Program-made: the position numbers and the translations under genes
Assembly: GCA_045540355.1 (NCBI GenBank)
Contig: JAZQHB010000057.1
Location: 130,821 to 194,820 of the forward strand
Origin: RGIG2945 sp045540355
GTDB taxonomy: Bacteria > Bacillota > Clostridia > Oscillospirales > Acutalibacteraceae
Direction: 5' to 3'
Length of the DNA stretch: 64,000 bases
Notes under the pieces: model-generated
What the model was told of the DNA's origin: nothing
The model's database searches: none
The model's input: only the letters and a program-made list of their open reading frames with translations
Shown: positions 54,257 through 61,199 of the stretch, piece by piece
Layout: each line of letters opens with the position of its first letter
Position numbering within the stretch: position 1 is the first letter of the stretch

Positions 54257-54526
54257 ATGAACAAATCAGAACTTATCAGCGCAGTAGCAGAGAAAGGTCT
54301 CACAAAGAAGGATGCAGAACTTGCAGTTAACGGTGTTCTCGACACTATCATTGCAGAACTCGCAAAGGGTGAAAAAGTTCAGCTTATCGGCTTCGGTACT
54401 TTCGAAGTTCGCGACCGTGCAGAAAAACAGGGTCGTAACCCCAAGACCGGTGAAACAATGATCGTTCCTGCTTCTAAGTCTCCCGCATTCAAAGCCGGTG
54501 CAGCATTCAAAAACGCAATCAAATAA
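54257..54526 (+). CDS. hup: DNA-binding protein HU
   Basis: 89-residue histone-like dimer that bends DNA. Full-length HU/IHF fold: NKSELISAVAEK, KVQLIGFGTFEVRDRAEKQG, the intercalating Pro arm RNPKTGE, and AFKAGAAFKNAIK at the end. A conventional terminator follows, and gene order mazG-hup is conserved in Clostridia. Confidence 0.97.
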   Translation: MNKSELISAVAEKGLTKKDAELAVNGVLDTIIAELAKGEKVQLIGFGTFEVRDRAEKQGRNPKTGETMIVPASKSPAFKAGAAFKNAIK

Positions 54527-54545
54527 GTAAACCTTTTGTTCAAAT

Positions 54546-54581
54546 GGCAGTAATTCTGAAAAGGATTACTGCCGATTTTTT
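54546..54581 (+). terminator. Rho-independent terminator after hup
   Basis: Nine-bp stem GGCAGTAAT/ATTACTGCC with a 10-base loop and six T. Confidence 0.9.
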
Positions 54582-54582
54582 A

Positions 54583-54611
54583 TAGACAAACAAAGAAATG
54601 TGTGTTAAAAT
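54583..54611 (+). promoter_or_regulatory. Promoter of the accessory zinc-ribbon gene
   Basis: TAGACA at 54583, 17-base spacer, TAAAAT at 54606, directly after the hup terminator. Confidence 0.7.
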
Positions 54612-54662
54612 TGTTCGAACGAAAAAATAAATGAACATAATTGTTCAGGGGGAGATGTAGTT

Positions 54663-55652
54663 ATGCCGTTTTGTGGTATGTGCGGTTCGAAGATGGATGA
54701 ACAAGATAGATTTTGTATGAGTTGCGGAACTCCGTCGATGACAACGGCAACAGCACCTGTTCCGGTAGTTAATACTCAACAATCAATATCTAAAAATTTC
54801 CCGGTCAATGTGCACAATGGTTCTCAGCAGAGTTTTTCTCTTTTGAATAAAGAACTTGTGATTTCTTCCGGAATGGACACTTTTAATTATTACAGAAAAG
54901 CATTCAGAGATTTTGCAAGACGACAAGCAGCTGCACTTGAGGCTGAATATCGTGCAACAATAACCAATCTTGATGCTTTCTTTATAGAATTTCCCGCTCT
55001 TTATGCAAAATACAGACAACCTCTTTTAGATTGTGCAATGTCTATTATGCTTCAATCGGGTGTTTATGACATTTCTGCTAAACAGTTCGAAGAACAACAC
55101 ACAGCCGATTTTTGCCTTTGTGCTGAAGATGTAGATGTTGCGGTTGAGAGTTTCAATCTTACAATTGAAGCAAATCAGGACAGAAAGATAAGAATGTATA
55201 ACATGATGCCCGGAGTAGTTTTTTCGGGTATAGGCGGCTTTGCAGCAGCACTTGCGATGAATGTTGCTGTCAACGCTATTGCAGAGGCAGATATAAGAAA
55301 TGCAAATGTCTCTCAAAGACAAAGAGCCGAGATATTCGGAAGAATTAATACCGAAAATCTGATGGAGAGAGCTTTTGTTGATTATTGGAGGGTATTTTTG
55401 TCTCTGACATGGCAACTTAACAGAAAAGGTATGGATGTCTGGTACCCGGACGAAGCAAGCAACGAGAGTGCCACGGGATTATTTGAAAACCTTACATCGG
55501 GAATGCTTCCACCCGATAAAATTCCGGAGCTTTTGATAAAAATTCTTCAACTTAATCCGTATGCAGATGACCCGCTTGTTTATATCCGCCAACGAATAGG
55601 TATTACTAATGAGACTGGCCCGATTTTTAATTATTTCGGCATTGAAGGATGA
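54663..55652 (+). CDS. Zinc-ribbon protein of unknown function
   Basis: 329 residues. A zinc ribbon at residues 4-21 has two CxxC knuckles (CGMC and CMSC), then a low-complexity Thr/Pro linker. The rest is helical, with one strongly hydrophobic stretch around residue 185 (GVVFSGIGGFAAALAMNVAV) that could be a membrane or buried helix. I do not recognise the family beyond the ribbon. Own promoter, GGGGGAG site. First gene of an accessory stretch that interrupts the hup-to-rqcP order. An adaptor or sensor role is possible but unproven. Confidence 0.7.
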   Translation: MPFCGMCGSKMDEQDRFCMSCGTPSMTTATAPVPVVNTQQSISKNFPVNVHNGSQQSFSLLNKELVISSGMDTFNYYRKAFRDFARRQAAALEAEYRATITNLDAFFIEFPALYAKYRQPLLDCAMSIMLQSGVYDISAKQFEEQHTADFCLCAEDVDVAVESFNLTIEANQDRKIRMYNMMPGVVFSGIGGFAAALAMNVAVNAIAEADIRNANVSQRQRAEIFGRINTENLMERAFVDYWRVFLSLTWQLNRKGMDVWYPDEASNESATGLFENLTSGMLPPDKIPELLIKILQLNPYADDPLVYIRQRIGITNETGPIFNYFGIEG

Positions 55653-55720
55653 TCGTCTTTTTTGAAGAAAATAGTGTTAAAAAGAACGAAGCTTTGATAT
55701 TGTTAAACAAGAGATGATAC

Positions 55721-55757
55721 AAGGGACAACTCAACACAGAGAACCGTCCCCTGTGTT
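55721..55757 (-). repeat. Palindromic repeat copy 1 (GGGGACGGTTCT family)
   Basis: AACACAG (55733) pairs with CTGTGTT (55751); the loop reads AGAACCGTCCC on the plus strand, and GGGAC at 55723 can also pair with GTCCC at 55746. Orientation is opposite to copies 2 and 3. It lies before the first nuclease-like gene. Confidence 0.7.
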
Positions 55758-55785
55758 AGATGTTAAAGTAATTGAGGTAACGATT

Positions 55786-56478
55786 TTGGGATATTCACGC
55801 AATGATATTTTAATCAAATCTCAGACTTCTTTTAAAGATGTGAAAACATTTTATAAGCAACCGTTTATTAACTACAACGGCAAGACTTCTGATACAGATG
55901 AGTTTTATACAGAAATCATTGCTGCGTTTTTATGTAAAAATATATCGGATTTTGAAAATGGTATTCCAAAAATAACCCGTGAAATCACATACAAGACAGT
56001 TGGTCATGATGGTTGCTTTAATATTGACACTCCTCGTGAAGAAGAAAAGATAGCAATGGAAATGTATAAGCAGTCATTAAACGGATGCGTTTATGATTTT
56101 ATAGGTGAAATGATTGATTATCAGACACCGTTGAAAAATAAGAGAACCGATGCAGCAGGAAAAATAGATTTATTATCTTATGACGGATCTACTTTGTATA
56201 TATTAGAGTTGAAAAAACCTGATAGCGAGGAAAGTATGTTGCGCTGTGTGCTCGAAGGTTATACATATATGAAAAATGCAGACCATAAAAAGTTGCTAAA
56301 AGACTTTGGTCTTCCGGAAGACACAATTATTAAGGCGAGTCCCTTTGTATTTAAAGACATGATACAGCATAAGCAGATGCGAGAGAAACGTCCGTATCTC
56401 TTCAAACTGATGTCTTTGCTTGACAGTAAACCTTTTTACATTACGAAAGAAAAAAATATTTATAAAGTGGAGGAATAA
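55786..56478 (+). CDS. PD-(D/E)XK nuclease-like protein 1
   Basis: About 230 residues. GKIDLLSYDG followed by LYILELKKPD gives Asp128, Glu141 and Lys143 in the D-x(n)-ExK pattern of restriction-endonuclease-like folds; Glu at EGYTYM may complete the site. I cannot name a subfamily. The frame is open up to an ATG at 55714, but that would translate the palindromic repeat; GAGG 8 bases before the TTG at 55786 marks the likelier start. Stop is 2 bases before the next ATG, so it is co-transcribed with the membrane protein. Biochemical nuclease activity is inferred only from the motif. Confidence 0.65.
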   Translation: MGYSRNDILIKSQTSFKDVKTFYKQPFINYNGKTSDTDEFYTEIIAAFLCKNISDFENGIPKITREITYKTVGHDGCFNIDTPREEEKIAMEMYKQSLNGCVYDFIGEMIDYQTPLKNKRTDAAGKIDLLSYDGSTLYILELKKPDSEESMLRCVLEGYTYMKNADHKKLLKDFGLPEDTIIKASPFVFKDMIQHKQMREKRPYLFKLMSLLDSKPFYITKEKNIYKVEE

Positions 56479-56480
56479 AG

Positions 56481-57125
56481 ATGAAAAAGTTTCTGGAAGA
56501 AAAGCACGATTTGTTAGCAGGCATATTTGCCGTATTGGCATTTATTTCTATTGTTTGCGAAATTATATTAGGTGGTTTTACAAAAGAAAGCTTTGTAGGC
56601 GGAATTAAAGATATATCAGGTATTCTTATTGATGTTTTGGTTCTGTTGGTCGCTGCCAGCGTACTGATTCGCAGACCGATAAATTTCAAAGAAAAATTCA
56701 ATGAGGCTATGAACACTATTAAAGATAAATACAATCCGCTGCTTATTGAAGATAAAAAAGAAGGAATTATCAGATATAACATTGCGAGTAATTCTGATGC
56801 AGTATTTTCAGGTTCAGCAAAATCACCTGAAAGAATTTTTGAACTTGATGAAAACGCACCGAATAAAATTAGTTTTTATATCAATAAGAGTTTCTTTAAT
56901 CAAAGAGGCGGCATTGATTACGATGCTGAAAAAATTGCAGTTCAAATTGCCCTTCGACTGCAATCTGCCTATAAGGATTATAAGGTAAATACTTTTCCAA
57001 ACGGAACAAACTACGGCATTGAAGTTGACTTTAATCGCGCATTAGACAGTAGTGATGATATTGATTCACTTGTATCTTTAATCGACTATACTTTATTCCT
57101 TTTTGTTGCAAGAAATAAATCATAA
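56481..57125 (+). CDS. Two-helix membrane protein of unknown function
   Basis: 214 residues. Two transmembrane helices (about 12-31 and 45-62) separated by a short loop, then a positively charged linker (RRPINFKEKF) and a soluble C-terminal domain of about 140 residues, presumably cytoplasmic. No known domain. GGAGG site inside the end of the preceding gene and 20 bases to the next gene support an operon. A membrane protein sandwiched between two nuclease-like proteins is reminiscent of effector modules in defence cassettes (inference only). Confidence 0.65.
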   Translation: MKKFLEEKHDLLAGIFAVLAFISIVCEIILGGFTKESFVGGIKDISGILIDVLVLLVAASVLIRRPINFKEKFNEAMNTIKDKYNPLLIEDKKEGIIRYNIASNSDAVFSGSAKSPERIFELDENAPNKISFYINKSFFNQRGGIDYDAEKIAVQIALRLQSAYKDYKVNTFPNGTNYGIEVDFNRALDSSDDIDSLVSLIDYTLFLFVARNKS

Positions 57126-57145
57126 CAAAAACACAAGGAGAAAAA

Positions 57146-58051
57146 ATGCAATTAAACAAAATTTTAGATGAAGCTATTCGTATTCACGAAACAAGTAAAA
57201 ATTCAGATATTACTGCAGGCTATATTGTTAACGGCAGAACATACTCTAACTATATCAGCAATGACTCGTGGGCAGATTTTTGCACAGATATGCAAATCAA
57301 TCATCCGAAAGCCTACGAGAACTACAAGAATGGTGACGGAAAAGAGCTTGACGAAAGAAAGGTTGGTGCAAATATTTATCCGCCCAAGATGGCTTCCTTT
57401 GGGTCATCAAGCAGATTTATCTATAATCTTATGAAAAATGACACCAATTTCAGTTTTGAGGAACAACTTCCCACTACTGTCGGTGGCATAGCAAATCTTG
57501 ACGGTTTCAGAAAAACAGAAAGCGGCTATATATTTGTTGAAGCAAAATGCAGAGAGCCCTATTCTGTTAAAGATAAAATCTATGGTCAAAAGTATAAAGA
57601 ACTTTATGATTTCATAACTGAAAGCGATAAAACATCTCTTACAATTGATATGGACTTGACCAAGGGTAAAGAACATGAAATGGAAGTTGTTTTCAGATAT
57701 AACGGTGAGGAAATCAAATGTTTTGATATTAAGCAGATGATAAGTCATTTGTTAGGCGTAGGTACTGCTTTTCTCAATGGCAAGTATGAAATAGCAGATA
57801 TTCATTTTATATATCTGCTATTTAACCCTACTAAGATTTTAATTGAAAATCCGAGAGCGAAAGAACAGATTACAAACATTTATAACAATGTTTGTAACAT
57901 CTGTAATAACATCAATTTCAAAAGCCTGTTTGAGGTAATTCTTAAGTTTTTGCAAGCCGAAAAAGGGTTTGGTAATGATAAAAATATTTCAGACATAGTA
58001 GAAAGATTTTTTTTCGATTTATGCGACCAGGATTTACAGATAATAATGTAA
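57146..58051 (+). CDS. PD-(D/E)XK nuclease-like protein 2
   Basis: 301 residues. ANLDGFRK and YIFVEAKCREPY give Asp119, Glu132 and Lys134, a good PD-(D/E)XK pattern, preceded by FSFEEQLPT with a possible first acid. It resembles the PGN_0703 type of putative restriction endonucleases (recollection, not searched). A conserved-looking middle section (IYLLFNPTKILIENPRAKEQI) has no clear match. AAGGAG lies 6 bases before the ATG. A repeat copy follows the stop after 11 bases. Confidence 0.68.
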   Translation: MQLNKILDEAIRIHETSKNSDITAGYIVNGRTYSNYISNDSWADFCTDMQINHPKAYENYKNGDGKELDERKVGANIYPPKMASFGSSSRFIYNLMKNDTNFSFEEQLPTTVGGIANLDGFRKTESGYIFVEAKCREPYSVKDKIYGQKYKELYDFITESDKTSLTIDMDLTKGKEHEMEVVFRYNGEEIKCFDIKQMISHLLGVGTAFLNGKYEIADIHFIYLLFNPTKILIENPRAKEQITNIYNNVCNICNNINFKSLFEVILKFLQAEKGFGNDKNISDIVERFFFDLCDQDLQIIM

Positions 58052-58062
58052 ATGCTAATTTA

Positions 58063-58088
58063 GCACAGGGTACGGTTCTGTCTGTTAT
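58063..58088 (+). repeat. Palindromic repeat copy 2
   Basis: GCACAGGGTACGGTTCTG followed by TCTGTTA; nearly identical to the reverse complement of copy 1 over ACAGGG-x-ACGGTTCT. It closes the three-gene cassette. Confidence 0.7.
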
Positions 58089-58121
58089 ATAAATAGAATC
58101 TATTTTTAAAGAGGTTGATAA

Positions 58122-59009
58122 ATGAGAGTTATTTCTAATTTGAAACATATATCATACGATTTTTCTGATTCGCGAAAATACCTTGTGTGTTGTAGTGCTA
58201 ATAAGATTTTTTTATATAAAAGGGGAGCTTTAGAAGAAACGATTGCAAAGATAAAATGTAAACATGTTTCGAATAGTGCAATAAGCAAGCAGGAAGATTT
58301 GATTTACATTTTAGACACAAGCGGTAATTTTTATCTGTATGATATAGCTGATGAAAGCCTAAAGAAAATTCCGAACACTTCGAAAGCGGAATGTTTTTCT
58401 GAAATAAAAGTTTTTGATGACGGTTGTATCTGGTGTGCAGGAGAAAAGCTCTTCAGATTTTCCCGAGAAACAAATAATATCGAAGTTATTTTTTCAGAAA
58501 AAGATGTGTTGTTATGCAGAATTATAAAAGCAGATTCCGATTCGGTGTATATGGCAGCAACCATAAAAAACAATTGTTATATAATTCATTTTTATTTTGA
58601 CTCAAGAGTTTATTATAAGAAAATCAGAACATATAAATCTTTTTCAATTTCAAAAATACTTTATCATCAACCGAGTGATACTTTTGTTGTTGTCAAAGGA
58701 AAGAAAATGTTTGTTCCTAAGGGCAACATCAATTTTGATGATAATAATGATATTAAACTGACAAAGACAGATTACAAGCTCAAAAAAGGTGATGTTGAAG
58801 ATGTTAAGTTTTCAAATGACGGTGAGCTTATAGGAATCAAGACAAGAAAATTCATTTTCTCAAATACCATACAGATTTATAATATAAAAAGCAGAGAATT
58901 AATTTTTGAAACTTATGCTGATGCGGAAAAGGAATATGGTTTAGGCGAATTTGAGTTTTCAACTATTGATAGTGATTTATATATTTCACTTGATAATTGG
59001 AATAAATAG
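58122..59009 (+). CDS. Beta-propeller-like protein of unknown function
   Basis: 295 residues with no signal peptide or membrane helix. Sequence alternates short beta strands with D-rich turns (ISYDFSDSRKYLVCCS, IYILDTSGNFYLYDI, VKFSNDGELIGI), typical of WD40-like or related propellers. No catalytic motif. GAGG 7 bases before the ATG. Bracketed by repeat copies 2 and 3. May be a protein-interaction scaffold; function unknown. Confidence 0.65.
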   Translation: MRVISNLKHISYDFSDSRKYLVCCSANKIFLYKRGALEETIAKIKCKHVSNSAISKQEDLIYILDTSGNFYLYDIADESLKKIPNTSKAECFSEIKVFDDGCIWCAGEKLFRFSRETNNIEVIFSEKDVLLCRIIKADSDSVYMAATIKNNCYIIHFYFDSRVYYKKIRTYKSFSISKILYHQPSDTFVVVKGKKMFVPKGNINFDDNNDIKLTKTDYKLKKGDVEDVKFSNDGELIGIKTRKFIFSNTIQIYNIKSRELIFETYADAEKEYGLGEFEFSTIDSDLYISLDNWNK

Positions 59010-59032
59010 CATAGGGAACGGTTCTCTTGTGT
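59009..59032 (+). repeat. Palindromic repeat copy 3
   Basis: GCATAGGGAACGGTTCTC then TTGTGT, same orientation as copy 2. It begins on the stop codon of the propeller gene. GAATAACACAACAATTCGCC just beyond may be decayed flank. Confidence 0.65.
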
Positions 59033-59112
59033 GGTGAATAACACAACAATTCGCCCCCCTTGTGTATTGTTTTTGTAAGAAAAATTTGAAAGTACAGACA
59101 AAGGAGAAAATT

Positions 59113-59352
59113 ATGCGACTTGATAAATATTTAAAGGTTTCAAGAATAATCAAAAGACGAACTGTTGCAAATGAAGTTTGCGATGCAAAGCATGTCACGG
59201 TCAACGGAAAGGTTGCAAGAGCATCACTTGATGTAAAGGTAGGGGATATCATTGAAATCACAATGGGTGAAAACCTCTCGAAATATCAGGTTTTGAAGGT
59301 ACTTGAGCACGCAACCAAAGACGATGCTGACACAATGTATAAAAGAATATAA
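59113..59352 (+). CDS. rqcP: Ribosome-associated S4-domain protein RqcP (YabO)
   Basis: 79-residue S4 RNA-binding protein (RLDKYLKVSRIIKRRT, VTVNGKVARAS). In Firmicutes, RqcP works with RqcH in ribosome quality control, helping to add Ala tails to stalled chains. ATG at 59113 after AAGGAG; an upstream TTG-like frame opening at 59062 is ignored. First gene after the accessory stretch. Confidence 0.92.
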   Translation: MRLDKYLKVSRIIKRRTVANEVCDAKHVTVNGKVARASLDVKVGDIIEITMGENLSKYQVLKVLEHATKDDADTMYKRI

Positions 59353-59353
59353 G

Positions 59354-59410
59354 TCATAAACCCCTTAAATATCTCATACTATTTAGTAACAGATATTAAG
59401 GGGTATTTTT
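59354..59410 (+). promoter_or_regulatory. SigE-type promoter nested in a terminator/RBS hairpin before yabP
   Basis: CCCCTTAAATATCT (59361-59374) pairs with AGATATTAAGGGG (59391-59403) with one bulged A, followed by ATTTTT, so it looks like a terminator for rqcP. TCATAAA (59354-59360), a 14-base spacer and CATACTAT (59375-59382) match the SigE consensus (KMATATT, N14, CATACAHT). The yabP Shine-Dalgarno AAGGGG (59398-59403) lies in the 3' arm of the stem. Confidence 0.65.
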
Positions 59411-59692
59411 ATGGCAGATGACAGAAACAAAGAGCCGATTTTTCATAATCTCAATATGGAGAACAGAGAAAAACTGAAAATAACAGGTGTTTCCGATGTC
59501 GACAGTTTTGACGATAAAACCGTTACAGTTTTTACCGACATGGGAGAACTCACAATCCGCGGTGACGAGCTTCATATCAACTCACTTTCAACCGAGGCGG
59601 GAGAGCTTGATTTGAAAGGAAGAATTGACTCACTGACCTACACCGAAAACAGGCCGCAAGCGAAAGGCTTTTTTGGAAGAGTGTTCCGCTGA
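59411..59692 (+). CDS. yabP: Sporulation protein YabP
   Basis: 93-residue YabP/YqfC-family protein needed for normal spore formation in Bacillus, usually SigE-dependent. HNLNMENREKLKITGVSDVDSFDD opens it, then VFTDMGELTIRGDELHINSL. ATG preceded by AAGGGG at 7 bases. Confidence 0.93.
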   Translation: MADDRNKEPIFHNLNMENREKLKITGVSDVDSFDDKTVTVFTDMGELTIRGDELHINSLSTEAGELDLKGRIDSLTYTENRPQAKGFFGRVFR

Positions 59693-60214
59693 ATGTTCGG
59701 ATTCGGTATTGCAGAACAAACGAGGGTATTTATCCTTGCGTTCGGTTTTGGTTTTCTTTTAGGTATTGTCTATGATACATTGCGTGTCATCAGAATGTTA
59801 TTTGCAGATACCAAAAAGCTGATTGCAGTTCAGGATATAGTATTTTCGCTGATAACTTTCTTTGCGGTTTTTAATTTCTTTCTCGTTGTAAATAAAGGTG
59901 AATTCAGAGGCTTTTTGTTCTTGTCAATCGCTATGGGATTTTTGCTTTACAGGCTCTCTTTCGGTGCATTTGTTATTTTTATTTTTAATAAAATTATCGT
60001 CTTGTTTAAAATAATTATAAAGATATTTTTATTCCCGTTCAGAATAATTTTTCGACCAGTAAAGAGGATGGCAAAATTTTTTGTAAAAAAGTTGAAAAAA
60101 GTTAAAAAAAATTCAAATTTACACTTGAAAAATACAGGTGAAGTGTTATATAATAAATTAAGATTTCAGTTTTTATACAAAAAGATTGGAAAAAATGAGA
60201 ATGACAGAGACTAG
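59693..60214 (+). CDS. yabQ: Sporulation membrane protein YabQ
   Basis: 173 residues, four predicted transmembrane helices in the first 120 residues (QTRVFILAFGFGFLLGIVYD is the family opening), then a basic Lys-rich tail. In Bacillus YabQ is needed for cortex formation. The ATG follows the yabP stop directly. Overlaps divIC. Confidence 0.92.
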   Translation: MFGFGIAEQTRVFILAFGFGFLLGIVYDTLRVIRMLFADTKKLIAVQDIVFSLITFFAVFNFFLVVNKGEFRGFLFLSIAMGFLLYRLSFGAFVIFIFNKIIVLFKIIIKIFLFPFRIIFRPVKRMAKFFVKKLKKVKKNSNLHLKNTGEVLYNKLRFQFLYKKIGKNENDRD

Positions 60215-60512
60215 AACAAAGCGAAAATTTAAAAGATCTTACAAAACAAGCGCAATTATAGTTGTAGCTTGTTTGGTTGCGTTTTCTTGCTTTAGCCTTA
60301 TTTATGTAAATAAAATATCAAAGATAAATGAACAACAACAAAAGCTTGAAAGTCTTAAGCAACAATGTGTCGAGCTTGAGGCTGAAAATGCCGAGTTGCA
60401 GGAAGTAATTGATTCCGGTGATGAAGATGCATACATTGAGCGTGTTGCCCGTGCAAACGGATATGTCAAGCCCAATGAACGAGTTTATGTTGATATATCT
60501 GCTGATGAATAA
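60195..60512 (+). CDS. divIC: Septum formation initiator, FtsB/DivIC family
   Basis: About 105 residues: a single transmembrane helix (about 20-38), then a coiled coil (KINEQQQKLESLKQQCVELE) and EDAYIERVARANGYVKPNERVY. Divisome subunit that pairs with FtsL/DivIB. Several starts (TTG 60186, ATG 60195, ATG 60201) are possible; the ribosome site is weak, consistent with coupling to yabQ. Confidence 0.92.
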   Translation: MRMTETRTKRKFKRSYKTSAIIVVACLVAFSCFSLIYVNKISKINEQQQKLESLKQQCVELEAENAELQEVIDSGDEDAYIERVARANGYVKPNERVYVDISADE

Positions 60513-60534
60513 TTAAGGGGGCAAGCAGTTTTTT

Positions 60535-60996
60535 ATGCCGGTAGAGGTAGGAGCAATACTTGAAGGAAAAGTTACAGGCATCACTAATTTCGGAGCTTTT
60601 GTCGAGATTGGTGATAATCAGACGGGAATGGTGCATATTTCCGAAGTTGCAAGCACTTATGTCAAAGAGATAAGAGATTTCTTGACAGAGGGTCAGGTTG
60701 TTAAGGTTAAGGTTGTTACCATAGGTGACGACGGCAAGATCAGCCTTTCAATCAAAAAAGCTGAAGAAAACCAAAATAAAGAAACTAACAACCGCAAACC
60801 TTATAACAACGGTGGTAAGAGATATAACAGAGATAATGTATGGCAGGGTCCCAAAACTACCGCGTCAACAGAGGGTCAGTCCTTTGAAGATATGATGGCT
60901 CGTTTTAAGCAGGTTAGTGATGAAAAAATGAGCGACCTCAAACGCTCAACCGAAGCGAGACACGGTGGATTTTCCCGCAAAAGATCCCAGCAGTAA
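60535..60996 (+). CDS. yabR: S1-domain RNA-binding protein (YabR/GSP13 type)
   Basis: 153 residues: one S1 domain at 1-72 (VEVGAILEGKVTGITNFGAFVE, quoted as GAILEGKVTGITNFGAFVE), then a disordered, Asn/Lys/Arg-rich tail (NRKPYNNGGKRYNR). Likely ribosome-associated. Closes the yab block; in Bacillus spoIIE follows, but here a terminator does. Confidence 0.9.
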   Translation: MPVEVGAILEGKVTGITNFGAFVEIGDNQTGMVHISEVASTYVKEIRDFLTEGQVVKVKVVTIGDDGKISLSIKKAEENQNKETNNRKPYNNGGKRYNRDNVWQGPKTTASTEGQSFEDMMARFKQVSDEKMSDLKRSTEARHGGFSRKRSQQ

Positions 60997-61015
60997 ATTT
61001 AAAGATGCATTTAAC

Positions 61016-61043
61016 AGAGAAGCGTGAAAGCTTCTCTTTTTTT
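61016..61043 (+). terminator. Rho-independent terminator after yabR
   Basis: Eight-bp stem AGAGAAGC/GCTTCTCT, loop GTGAAA, then seven T. The rest of 60997-61199 holds only the next promoter. Confidence 0.9.
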
Positions 61044-61126
61044 GCAAATAGGGAAAAACAGTCAAAATAATTTGCGAAATGCACAAAAATATCAAGGGGA
61101 AGTAATGAGTTTTAGTGGAAAAAGTA

Positions 61127-61155
61127 TTTACAATGGAATATGTCTGTGATAAAAT
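61127..61155 (+). promoter_or_regulatory. Promoter of the large surface protein
   Basis: TTTACA at 61127, 17-base spacer, TAAAAT at 61150. Confidence 0.75.
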
Positions 61156-61199
61156 ACCTTTATTGGATATAGTTAGCTTTTATGGATGGAGGAACTTTT

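Noticed and set aside
55714..55785. ATG at 55714 as the start of nuclease-like gene 1
   Set aside because: This extension translates the palindromic repeat, and no ribosome site precedes it; the TTG at 55786 has GAGG at proper spacing.
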